In this document: positions 14,242-22,451 of the stretch, one piece after another
Layout of the letters: every line of letters begins with the position of its first letter
Numbering within the stretch: position 1 is the first letter of the stretch
Origin: an uncultured Clostridia bacterium
Lineage (GTDB): Bacteria; Bacillota; Clostridia; Christensenellales; Borkfalkiaceae
NCBI GenBank assembly: GCA_944368155.1
Contig: CALVWW010000002.1
Coordinates: 62,001-126,000, forward strand
Direction of reading: 5' to 3'
DNA: 64,000 nucleotides
Made by a program: the position numbers and the translations under genes
Notes under the pieces: generated by a model
Database searches by the model: none
What the model was told of the DNA's origin: nothing
The model's input: only the letters and a program-made list of their open reading frames with translations

Positions 14242-17160
14242 TTACTTTATCTTCAAAAACCCCATTTTGAAGGCGTTGTATAAACCGAAAGTCTTTTCGC
14301 CGACAGAGAAGGCAACGTGAATGTATGCGCTGCGCTTATCAATCTTTACAACTGTGCCTTCGCCAAATTTTGCGTGAATTACCTTTGTACCTACTGTTAC
14401 GTCGGATAGGTCAATATCTTCTTCGGCTTTATCGGTTGCCATCGTGTCTGTTGATGTCGCGCTGTTTGCAGTATTATTGATGGCAGAGGTGGAGACAACT
14501 TCTTCGTCTTCCATATCGTCGGAGGCGGCAATCTCGCTGTCGTCGAAAGGTGGGGTAAAGTTTTGCGGAATTGTATCCTGAATATCGGGCGCCGTCATTG
14601 TCGCCTGCTGGTTGTAGAACAGCTTTTCGTATTCTTCCTTGCGAATGGTGGTGTCCCAACCGCCGATTTCGTCAGAGTTGTGCTTGTCAATGCCCGTATA
14701 AGACAGGCTTGAATCTTCATATCTCTTGAACTTGAATATTGCGTCGTTCATCAGCGGGGCATTGAATACGCCGAGCGAACACAATAACTCAAAGTCTTTG
14801 ACGTCAAGTCCCGTAACCTTTTTGAAAAGCCCAGGCTCTAACTGTGTAATGACATCTTTGAGCGAGCGTTCGCGGTAGTCGGTAAGGTACATAAACACGG
14901 GCACGCGGGTGGCGAATTTTATCAGCTTTTCCTGTATCTCTTTCCGCTTTGACTTATATTCTTTCTCGGCTTCCGTAAGTTCTTTCTTTTCCTTGGGCGT
15001 AAGTTTTTCTTCGCCCTCTTTTTTTGCCTTTTTAACGCTTTCGGACTTATTGATAATCGTTTCAATGTCCTGATTTAAGGAGCGAAACCCCTCAATGCGC
15101 ATAAGGGCATCCAATGCATCCTGATTGCTCAGAAGCCTTGCAAGCGTTTCATTATCTACATTGACGAGCAGGGCAGATTCCCAGCGTTTGGCAAGCAGAG
15201 TTGCGCTCGTTCCAGCCATGGCAATGTCGAGTACGTCCTGAGCGTTAATCTGCTTCATCGTGCTGCCGTCGTATGCGAGTACGGGCAGAAAATGAATGAA
15301 CTCAGCAACCTTCTTTTCGGGGTTGCTTTCCTCCACATTGAGGCGGCAGGAGTAGTCTGAAATCTGCCTTAACGCCCTGTCGAGAGCAAAGTCAAACACA
15401 TAACATTCCTGCTTTATAATGCGCTTATCGCCGTTATCGTCGGTAACCTCCCACGGACTCTGTACGCGGAACGCCGCCTGAAAGTAAGTTTCGGGCGATT
15501 TTAAGTTGCGCAGCATGAATATGCCTGTCCAAGGTCTGATGGTGACGCCCGTAGTAAGTTTGCCGCAAGAGAGGGTAATCGTCTTTGTTTCAAGCGGATT
15601 GCCCATAGAAGCCTGTACGGGTCGAAGCGCGTCAAGTCCTATACCTGCCTCGGTGCCAGCGCAGACGTTGATTGTATAGTCGTGGTAAAAGGTGTTCTGC
15701 CGTTGCCTGAGTAGATTTGCCATTGCCTGGCAACTTGCAACATTTGGCAGGAACCAGAGCGTGTGGGTTAAAATATTTAATAGCCTTGTATCCGAATATG
15801 GCATGGGCGGACGTTTGTCCTGACCGAGTTTCAAGTCGTCCACGCTCGAAGGGAGGTAGGAGCCGCGTATCAGGTCAAGCCATTTCTGAACATAGTCCTC
15901 GTAAACGAAACGCGCGTTCTCGCCCTTGCCCGTGGCGGAGAAAAAGACATTTAAGTCGAACTCGTCAAACTCGCCCTGAACGGCAATCTGTCTTATGCTT
16001 TCGGGGATGCGGTAAGTCAGCATTACCATTCGAGGAAGTGAAAGGTAAGGGTTATCAGAGCCTATCCATTCGGCTTTTGCACGCTGTTCGTCCGAATATG
16101 TCCAGTTATAGATCTGGTCCTCGATAAATTCGCCGCTGTTTATTGCGCGGAAGGGAGTACCCGAAAGGTAGAGGTAGTAGCGCGTGGATATGGGCAGGAA
16201 AGTTTCGTTAAAGGCGTTGTCCGCCTCGTCGCGCTTGTACTTTTCCATATCGAAGTCGCTGTCGGCTTCTTCGTCGGGGTTATCGAAAAGTTTTTTTGCG
16301 TTCTCTCGCCAAGCTCCGAAGTGGTATTCGTCGAAGATTACAAGGTCCCAAGGTTCGGTGTGAATAAACTCGTTTTTAGCCTTTATTCCGCCGTTCTCGT
16401 TAGTGCCGAGAAGGTCCTGAAATGAACCGAAAACTACAATGGGGCGGGACTTGTCCGCAGAGGCGAACTGAGCGTCAATATTTATTTTATTGTCGTGCGC
16501 ATCCTTGTTGGAGACAAATTGCCAGCCTTCGAAATCGACGTGAGTTAAAAGGTCTTCGCGCCATGCCGATTCTACCGCAGGCTTGAAAGTCAGAACGAGT
16601 ATGCGCTTAAAGCCCATTTTTTTGGAAAGCTGATAGGCGGCGAAAGTCTTGCCGAAACGCATTTTTGCATTCCACAAAAATTTAGGCGCTTTCGTAGGCT
16701 CTTCGGCTTTTGCGGCGGAGTAGAATGCCATAGTTTTCTGTACGGCTATGGTCTGTTCGGGGCGCATTCTGAATGTCTTTGTGCGCAATTCGTCCGTAAC
16801 TATGCCGTATCTAAGCTCATTTATGGCCGAAATAATGTCAGTGGTAGTGCAGGCAAACCACTCGTTTTTGTCCGTACCTTCATTAAGGCGCAGTTTGCCC
16901 TTGCGCCTTAAAATGGTATGTACATCGCGGTCGGTAAAGCACGTTCCGTCTGGGCGCATTGCGCTCTCTTTAAGAATAATTTTATACGGCACGCCGCTTG
17001 TATGAAGTTGTTCTTTAACTCGCGTTTCAACGTCGCGGTCGGTAAAACCCACTTTAATATAGCCCTTGTGCGACGGCACATTTACAAGTTCGTAGGCATA
17101 TATAGTGGGGTTAATCTGCGGCCTTTGTATAAAAAATTCTTGTGGCATATTATTCTTCAT
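14242..17160 (-). CDS. T5orf172 (GIY-YIG-like) nuclease fused to a superfamily 2 helicase
   Basis: 972 residues. N-terminus about 18-90 matches T5orf172/GIY-YIG-like nucleases (TIYAYELVN...GYIKVGFTDRDVETRVKEQ). About 130-600 is an SF2 DEAD/DEAH helicase: Walker A-like MRFGKT (167-172), motif Ia LTFKPAVESAW, DEYH box (277-280), motif III LSGTPF and a later FRVQSPW. Next comes a charged coiled coil (about 700-760) and a C-terminal Tudor-like segment, VGTKVIHAKFGEGTVVKID, as in UvrD/PcrA tails. It is the last gene of the four-gene operon, 6 nt after the HEPN gene. Likely the DNA-translocating restriction subunit. Confidence 0.85.
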   Translation of the reverse strand: MKNNMPQEFFIQRPQINPTIYAYELVNVPSHKGYIKVGFTDRDVETRVKEQLHTSGVPYKIILKESAMRPDGTCFTDRDVHTILRRKGKLRLNEGTDKNEWFACTTTDIISAINELRYGIVTDELRTKTFRMRPEQTIAVQKTMAFYSAAKAEEPTKAPKFLWNAKMRFGKTFAAYQLSKKMGFKRILVLTFKPAVESAWREDLLTHVDFEGWQFVSNKDAHDNKINIDAQFASADKSRPIVVFGSFQDLLGTNENGGIKAKNEFIHTEPWDLVIFDEYHFGAWRENAKKLFDNPDEEADSDFDMEKYKRDEADNAFNETFLPISTRYYLYLSGTPFRAINSGEFIEDQIYNWTYSDEQRAKAEWIGSDNPYLSLPRMVMLTYRIPESIRQIAVQGEFDEFDLNVFFSATGKGENARFVYEDYVQKWLDLIRGSYLPSSVDDLKLGQDKRPPMPYSDTRLLNILTHTLWFLPNVASCQAMANLLRQRQNTFYHDYTINVCAGTEAGIGLDALRPVQASMGNPLETKTITLSCGKLTTGVTIRPWTGIFMLRNLKSPETYFQAAFRVQSPWEVTDDNGDKRIIKQECYVFDFALDRALRQISDYSCRLNVEESNPEKKVAEFIHFLPVLAYDGSTMKQINAQDVLDIAMAGTSATLLAKRWESALLVNVDNETLARLLSNQDALDALMRIEGFRSLNQDIETIINKSESVKKAKKEGEEKLTPKEKKELTEAEKEYKSKRKEIQEKLIKFATRVPVFMYLTDYRERSLKDVITQLEPGLFKKVTGLDVKDFELLCSLGVFNAPLMNDAIFKFKRYEDSSLSYTGIDKHNSDEIGGWDTTIRKEEYEKLFYNQQATMTAPDIQDTIPQNFTPPFDDSEIAASDDMEDEEVVSTSAINNTANSATSTDTMATDKAEEDIDLSDVTVGTKVIHAKFGEGTVVKIDKRSAYIHVAFSVGEKTFGLYNAFKMGFLKIK

Positions 17161-17166
17161 ATACTT

Positions 17167-18195
17167 TTATAAATTATAGTAATGTAAAATATCCCTTAAA
17201 ATTGTATTGCGTTTAAATCTTTGAGAAACATTTTTAGTTGGACATAACTCTTGTAACAAGATAACCCTAGAAAGAGTCATTAAAAATTCTCTTGCGTTGC
17301 TCATTTCTTCATTTGTAAAACATTCTCTATTTTTTGATTGACTTAAATAATGAGTAATGTTATTTCGTGTGTTTGCGCATTTTTCTGAAAAATTTCCTAT
17401 ATTGAAACTTTTTATCGTTTTTGTGTTAAATATAATTTCCCCTAAATTTATAGCATCTATAATTTTTTGCTGTAAAGTTACCCTTCTTATGGTTAGCTTA
17501 TTAAAATCTTTTTTAAGTTCGTCATTAACGCTATTTTTAAGTTTGTCAAATATAATTTTATTTTCTGTTTCTTTTTTTGTGTAATTTTCAGAATTTATAT
17601 ATGACATTAAACTTTCTATAGTAGTTACTGCGTTCAAGAAGTTCCATTCTAATGAGCCAACGAAATCTATATAATAAGTTGAGGCTAAATAATTGGGTAA
17701 TATTATTGAATTGATTATAGAATTATTTTCATAAAATAGTTTTTCTAAGATAGAAGGAAAAATATCTATCAAATCTTCAAAACCAAATTCCCAAAATTTT
17801 ACGTCCTTGAATGTGATATATTCTTTTGTTGTTTCAGTAGGGAAATTAAAAAAATTAGGATAAGTGATATTATCTATTTTAATCCATGGTTCATATTGCG
17901 CTATAGTTCCTATACAGAGAGAAATAAATGAAAGTAAAGAGTAAGCGTTTTTGTATATAATTTTTTTACTTATATTTTCAAAATATTCGATATGAATAAG
18001 ACCTTTATTATTAGCACAAAAACTATTTTGATTATTATTAAACCATAATTTAGGGCAAAATATGTCTTGTAATTTTTTATAAGTAGTTTGTATTTCCTCG
18101 ATACTTGTTTCGGTTTGATTAAATAAATTATTTTGGGTTTTTTTAGGGCATTTAAACCAATTTAGTCTACATTTTAGTTTGTACTCTACTATCAT
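17167..18195 (-). CDS. ApeA-like HEPN-domain protein (putative RNase)
   Basis: 342 residues, markedly A+T-rich. The C-terminal third (about 180-325) looks like an Apea-type HEPN: long helices (SLEWNFLNAVTTIESLMSYI), then CANTRNNITHYLS with the RNase motif R-x4-H (R277, H282), then AREFLMTLSRVILLQELC. The N-terminal half is beta-rich and unassigned. HEPN domains of this kind act as ribonucleases in abortive defence. The gene sits between the methylase and helicase genes with gaps of 3 and 6 nt, so it is probably co-translated with them. It could be a built-in suicide arm or a sensor. Confidence 0.7.
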   Translation of the reverse strand: MIVEYKLKCRLNWFKCPKKTQNNLFNQTETSIEEIQTTYKKLQDIFCPKLWFNNNQNSFCANNKGLIHIEYFENISKKIIYKNAYSLLSFISLCIGTIAQYEPWIKIDNITYPNFFNFPTETTKEYITFKDVKFWEFGFEDLIDIFPSILEKLFYENNSIINSIILPNYLASTYYIDFVGSLEWNFLNAVTTIESLMSYINSENYTKKETENKIIFDKLKNSVNDELKKDFNKLTIRRVTLQQKIIDAINLGEIIFNTKTIKSFNIGNFSEKCANTRNNITHYLSQSKNRECFTNEEMSNAREFLMTLSRVILLQELCPTKNVSQRFKRNTILRDILHYYNL

Positions 18196-18198
18196 AAA

Positions 18199-19710
18199 TT
18201 ACTCCATAGGTCTAATCATAGACTCAATAAAACTTATTTCCTCGTCGGATAAGTTATATTTACCATAGAGAAACTCATCTGTCAATGGTTTAGAGAAATC
18301 TTGCATAGGGACAAATGAAAATTTGTCTCTTGACAGATTTATAGAAGAAACACATTGCAGCAATAAAAATCTGACGAACTTTGTTTTTAAATATGCAAGT
18401 AAATTTTGTGCATAAATTAGCCTATCGAAATTGCCAATGATAAAGTATGAAAAGGTACAAACTTCTCCTGGTTTAAGTATCTCAATTTTAGAGAAAACTT
18501 TATATTGACCATTTTTATCAGCTTCGCTTGCGTGCTCGGATGTCACTTTGCTAACCATTATTTTATACGCGTTTAGCAAAGCTTTCCCTTGTTTTATCAT
18601 TATCTCTGGGAGATAACCTTTCCCTTGGCTAGAATAAACAGTTATATCTCCATTCGTCGGTGTTTTGTTGCCGCGAATTGATGAGTCTAATCCAAATGGA
18701 TTCAATGAGGATATAATTTCAGAAAGCGAATTTTCTCGCAAAGAACTAACTTTCCTGATTATTTCAATAGCTTCATTGTGTCTTACAAAAACAGGAAATT
18801 CATTGAGCTTTCGTTCCATTACATTAGTGTTTCTGTTATGTATATTTGTAACTTTGCAAATGCCAGGATTATCTCTATCCCAAAGAAAATAACATACTCC
18901 ACCGCCCAAGCTTACGCCTGAAAAACAGTCTTTTGAATTTGTATAATCTACTAAATAGCGGATTCTGTTATCGTTTAGCATTGAGGCTCTAAAAGAATCT
19001 AAGCCCATGCCGCCAGCGTACCATCTGGCAGGGATTATCATTGTTAAATATCGTGGAGATAATTTTTGTGCTTGCTCTACAAATTTATGATAAAGCGGTA
19101 TAGCTTGTGACTTCGTTCCGCCTGTATTTAACTGATAGGGAGGGTTGCCTATGATAACATCAAATTTCATATTAAAGATTTTCTCCGCATTGGTGATATG
19201 AATGAATTCGTATGCGTGCGTTTCAAGCTCTGTGCCGCGGTCATATTCCTTTTGGCTTGCTCCGCAGAATATGCACCGCCCGTCTTTCCATGTGTGGTTT
19301 ATGCGCTTAAATCTGATATTGCCTTCGGCATTTTCAAACTTGCTCACCGAAAACTCGCTGTTGGGGTATTTGCTGCAATATACGCCTCTGCGCGAAAGCA
19401 GGCTTGTCAGTTCGGTTATGGCTATGCCATAAAGTTGCTTGTGGAATATGTGGTCAATTCTCTCCTGCAAATCGGGGAACTGCCGCTCCAACCCTTTAAT
19501 AAGTCGCTTTGCAATTTCACGCAAAAATACGCCCGTCTTGCAGGCAGGATCTAAAAAGGTAGTGTCGGGGTTCTTGAAAAGTTCCTGCGGCAGCATATCA
19601 AGCATTGCATTGACTATCTCCGGCGGAGTGAATACTTCGTCGTTGGAAAGATTAGCAAGGCAGGAGAGGGCGTCGGGGTTATAAACTTTATTAAAAAGAC
19701 TTTCAGTCAT
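18199..19710 (-). CDS. Eco57I-like N6-adenine DNA methyltransferase
   Basis: 503 residues. Motif I is TTFLDPACKTGVFL (about 48-60), with Lys where the family usually has Gly. Motif IV, the catalytic NPPY, is present in FDVIIGNPPYQL (about 186-197). Other landmarks are FTPPEIVNAMLDMLP before motif I, a Cys pair CIFC (possible zinc site) and a C-terminal target-recognition-like region (about 300-490). It should methylate adenine in a specific DNA sequence. Its start overlaps the upstream methylase-like gene by 8 nt. Confidence 0.85.
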   Translation of the reverse strand: MTESLFNKVYNPDALSCLANLSNDEVFTPPEIVNAMLDMLPQELFKNPDTTFLDPACKTGVFLREIAKRLIKGLERQFPDLQERIDHIFHKQLYGIAITELTSLLSRRGVYCSKYPNSEFSVSKFENAEGNIRFKRINHTWKDGRCIFCGASQKEYDRGTELETHAYEFIHITNAEKIFNMKFDVIIGNPPYQLNTGGTKSQAIPLYHKFVEQAQKLSPRYLTMIIPARWYAGGMGLDSFRASMLNDNRIRYLVDYTNSKDCFSGVSLGGGVCYFLWDRDNPGICKVTNIHNRNTNVMERKLNEFPVFVRHNEAIEIIRKVSSLRENSLSEIISSLNPFGLDSSIRGNKTPTNGDITVYSSQGKGYLPEIMIKQGKALLNAYKIMVSKVTSEHASEADKNGQYKVFSKIEILKPGEVCTFSYFIIGNFDRLIYAQNLLAYLKTKFVRFLLLQCVSSINLSRDKFSFVPMQDFSKPLTDEFLYGKYNLSDEEISFIESMIRPME

Positions 19711-20371
19711 TTTCCTGCACTCTCCTGTAATGTGAAATGTATCTCTTCAAAAACTTGCCTTCTGGGTTTTTCTCCTGGTTAAATAAGGACTGCTGCCCGC
19801 CTTTGTCTGGTGCGTTATCTGCAAGCAATTCTTCAAAGGTATAGTCGCACCGCTGCATCGAACTGCCCGTAATGAACGACCATTCCGAAAATACTATTGG
19901 CTCGTCTGTGTCGTTGCCGTTCTCGTCAACGCATTTAAGGGTAAGGGCATTTCCGCATACTATGTTTCGGGAAAGAATAAAGCGCACGGCGTCTCTCGTT
20001 TGGTCGCTACATTCCTTTTTGCAGACGGCGGAGTACTCTTTATTCCAGATTTCAAACATTCTTTTTCGGCAGGCGTCCACATTGTCTTGTAGAATATCCA
20101 CGCCGTATATGCTGGATGCGGCAAGTACGGCATTCTTTTCATAGTCAAGCGGACTTTTGCCGTATTTTTTGCGGACAACTGCAAGTTTGCGAGTAAGTAT
20201 CTCCGCCAGAAAATTGCCGTCGCCACATGCAGGCTCCAAAAATCTGCTGTCTATGCGTTCGGTTTCGTCTTTCACAAGGTCGCACATGGCTTTAACTTCT
20301 CTTTCTGCAGTAAACACCTCGCCATGCTCGCGCACCCGCTCTTTAGATTTTGTCTGGCTTTTCCCTGTCAT
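19703..20371 (-). CDS. Methyltransferase-like subunit M lacking the NPPY catalytic motif
   Basis: 222 residues from ATG 20371; GGAG sits 8 nt upstream, whereas the longer reading frame would run through the operator palindromes. It has the N-terminal methylase hallmark REHGEVFTAEREVKAMCDLV and a good SAM-binding motif I, FLEPACGDGNFL, then YGVDILQDNVDACR. No NPPY/DPPY follows; that position reads IVFSEWSF. It therefore probably binds SAM or DNA without catalysing transfer alone, and may pair with the next gene's product, whose motif I is degenerate but NPPY intact. First gene of the operon. Confidence 0.75.
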   Translation of the reverse strand: MTGKSQTKSKERVREHGEVFTAEREVKAMCDLVKDETERIDSRFLEPACGDGNFLAEILTRKLAVVRKKYGKSPLDYEKNAVLAASSIYGVDILQDNVDACRKRMFEIWNKEYSAVCKKECSDQTRDAVRFILSRNIVCGNALTLKCVDENGNDTDEPIVFSEWSFITGSSMQRCDYTFEELLADNAPDKGGQQSLFNQEKNPEGKFLKRYISHYRRVQEND

Positions 20372-20399
20372 AAAATTTCTCCGTATGTTAATAATTATA

Positions 20400-20435
20400 T
20401 GTGCATTGCACATATTTGTCAATGTGCATTACACA
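20400..20435. promoter_or_regulatory. Two palindromic operators between divergent XRE gene and methylase operon
   Basis: TGTGCA-T-TGCACA (20400-20412, perfect) and TGTGCA-T-TACACA (20423-20435, one mismatch), with centres 23 bp apart (about two helical turns). They lie between the methylase-like start (20371) and the XRE start (20456), as expected for an autoregulating controller protein. Confidence 0.8.
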
Positions 20436-20455
20436 TTTTTGCTAAAATCACGTTG

Positions 20456-20801
20456 ATGGAATTTGGGAAATTTTTTAAGGAATGCCGAAAGCAGAGGGGG
20501 CTATCTCAGAAAGAGGTGGCAAAGCTATTGGACATTCATCAATCGAATATAAGCGACTGGGAGAATAATGTGTCTCGGCCATGTTATGAACTTTTAATTC
20601 AGCTCGCCGACATTTACGAAGTTACCCTATACGACCTTCTGGGGGTGGAGGAAAAAACCTTTCGTTGATGTTCAGGCAGATAGCGGCACAACAGAAAGTC
20701 AGTTAATCTCATTGACTGCCGAAGAGCGTAAATTGTTACAGTATTTCCGCCAACTTTCCCCTAAACAACAAAAAGCCTTAATAGATGTATTTGAAGAATA
20801 A
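20456..20801 (+). pseudogene. XRE-family controller gene with an A-run frameshift
   Basis: From ATG 20456, 70 codons encode a clean HTH (CRKQRGLSQKEVAKLLDIHQ, NISDWENNVSRP) and hit TGA at 20666-20668. In the next frame the coding continues to TAA 20801: FVDVQADSGTTESQLISLTA, then EERKLLQYFRQLSPKQQKAL, then IDVFEE, a usual tail for this family. Removing one A from the six-A run at 20652-20657 restores a single frame of about 114 residues. So the gene is either a truncated allele, a slippage-switched gene or contains a sequencing error. The HTH alone could still bind DNA. It is divergent from the methylase operon and likely controls it. Confidence 0.8.
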
Positions 20802-20804
20802 AAA

Positions 20805-20845
20805 ATTCCACAGGAACACTTTCGTTCCTGTGGAATTATTTTTTA
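20805..20845 (+). terminator. Terminator of the XRE controller gene
   Basis: 13-bp stem ATTCCACAGGAAC (20805-20817) / GTTCCTGTGGAAT (20824-20836), then TATTTTTT. Confidence 0.9.
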
Positions 20846-20892
20846 TAAAATACAATATTTTGTGTTTTTATGAAAAAATAAACCACTACATA

Positions 20893-20921
20893 TTGACAAA
20901 ACAATTAATATTGCGTATAAT
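20893..20921 (+). promoter_or_regulatory. Consensus promoter of the CBASS operon
   Basis: TTGACA (20893-20898), 17-nt spacer, TATAAT (20916-20921): an exact sigma-70 consensus, suggesting strong constitutive expression. The leader is about 38 nt, with AAGGAA before ATG 20965. Confidence 0.85.
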
Positions 20922-20964
20922 TAAAAATGACTATTGTTGTTGTGTTTAAAGTGAAGGAAATTTT

Positions 20965-22431
20965 ATGAGTAATGCAAGTATTGCGGCTAGGCAAAATGGT
21001 GACTATTATCAGGATTTAGTGTTTTGGAATTATGCGTTTCAACTGCTTTTACCAAATCCTGATATTGCTTATGTAAAATATGAAGTCGCTGAGGCAAGTC
21101 CTTGTGATGATGTCGTTGTTATTTACAATAGAAGAATGCGGGAAGAAGATGTAAGTTTTACTTATAGCGTGGATTATATTCAATGTAAGTTTAGAGCAGA
21201 CAGCAGACCGATAAGTTTCATGGATCTCATAGATCCAAATTGTTTTCACAACACAGAGTCTTTTTTGCAGAGAGCTTATAAATTTTATAAAGAACAAGAT
21301 AGTTCGGATTTAAGAATTGTTTTGGTTACATCTTCGCTAGCCGACAGTAAGGATCCTATTTTAAGTAAATTAAATGGGGTTAATAGTGCGTTACTCATTG
21401 ATAATTTATTTAATGTAAAACCAAGAAAATCAGTAGATACAATTTTAAAAGCTGTATTGGAACATCTCAGAATAACACTCGATGAGCTAAAAGATTTTCT
21501 TACTCGTTTGCGTTTTAGACTAGGAGAGAGCATAGAAAAAGTTAAGGCTAATATGAGAATTAACGCCAAAGCTGTAGGGGTTGATGCTGGAGGTGCTTCT
21601 TTGGGAGAAGAGCTGACATCAGTTCTCAGGCAATTTAATTACTCAAAGCAAACGGATTTTAATGCTCAAACTATTAAGCAGATTTGTACTAATTGCAATT
21701 GGTTCTTTAACAGTAAAAAAATAATAGGAGTAATAAATTTCAATAGGAAGGATGACAGGGCTAATAAAATATTGTCATTGGGAGATAATGCTTTAAATCT
21801 TATTTCATTTTTCAATGACAGAATAATAAAACCTGAATGTACTTGGGACGAAGTTAAACAAACTATATGTGATTTTGTGGATTTACATATTAAACATGGA
21901 GACCGGTATCTGTTTAGATTATCCGCAATTAACAGCGTGTGTTTTGCTTTTGGTAAAAAACTTGGTTTAAAAACGGCAAGTATTTCTTTTGAAAACCGTG
22001 AAGGTGTTTTTGCTGAAGAGTTCTGCGAAACCTCTGATACTATGGAAAGAATTACTGTTGAGGAATACGGCGATACTTTTCAGGCTGATAATGCTGTGGT
22101 AAGTGTATCATTTGCTGATAGTATTTTTGATGATGTGAATGAATATATGAAAGGACATTTTTCTTCTTATTCGTTGCTTAATTTTTATTGCAGTGATTCT
22201 CATGTGTCAAATAATAAATTCTGGGTTTATATTTCTGGGATGGCTAAAGATATAAAAAAATGGATAAAAAAAGTTAAACCAAATTGTGTACATATTTTTT
22301 ATCGTGGACCAGTAGAGGGCATTTTTGTCTTAGGACAATACGCTCCCGAATGGGGCAAATGTGTATGCTATGATTACAATTTTGGCGCAGAAATCCGTGA
22401 GCAGCGTTATATGTCAGGAATAGAATATTAA
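20965..22431 (+). CDS. cap4: CBASS effector: Cap4-like nuclease (DUF4297-type) with SAVED domain
   Basis: 488 residues. The N-terminal domain matches Cap4/DUF4297 dsDNA endonucleases: DYYQDLVFWNYAFQLL, VKYEVAEASPCDDVVV (D48/D49) and DYIQCKF (Q73-x-K75), a PD-(D/E)XK active site. The C-terminal region (about 330-488) has the SAVED signature ending CVHIFYRGPVEGIFVLGQYA then PEWGKCVCYDY, the fold that binds cyclic oligonucleotides. Known Cap4 proteins degrade DNA non-specifically when a cyclic trinucleotide binds SAVED. First gene of a four-gene operon, 20 nt ahead of the cyclase gene, which matches CBASS order. Very A+T-rich. Confidence 0.88.
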   Translation: MSNASIAARQNGDYYQDLVFWNYAFQLLLPNPDIAYVKYEVAEASPCDDVVVIYNRRMREEDVSFTYSVDYIQCKFRADSRPISFMDLIDPNCFHNTESFLQRAYKFYKEQDSSDLRIVLVTSSLADSKDPILSKLNGVNSALLIDNLFNVKPRKSVDTILKAVLEHLRITLDELKDFLTRLRFRLGESIEKVKANMRINAKAVGVDAGGASLGEELTSVLRQFNYSKQTDFNAQTIKQICTNCNWFFNSKKIIGVINFNRKDDRANKILSLGDNALNLISFFNDRIIKPECTWDEVKQTICDFVDLHIKHGDRYLFRLSAINSVCFAFGKKLGLKTASISFENREGVFAEEFCETSDTMERITVEEYGDTFQADNAVVSVSFADSIFDDVNEYMKGHFSSYSLLNFYCSDSHVSNNKFWVYISGMAKDIKKWIKKVKPNCVHIFYRGPVEGIFVLGQYAPEWGKCVCYDYNFGAEIREQRYMSGIEY

Positions 22432-22451
22432 AATTAAAAAGGAGTTCGTGT

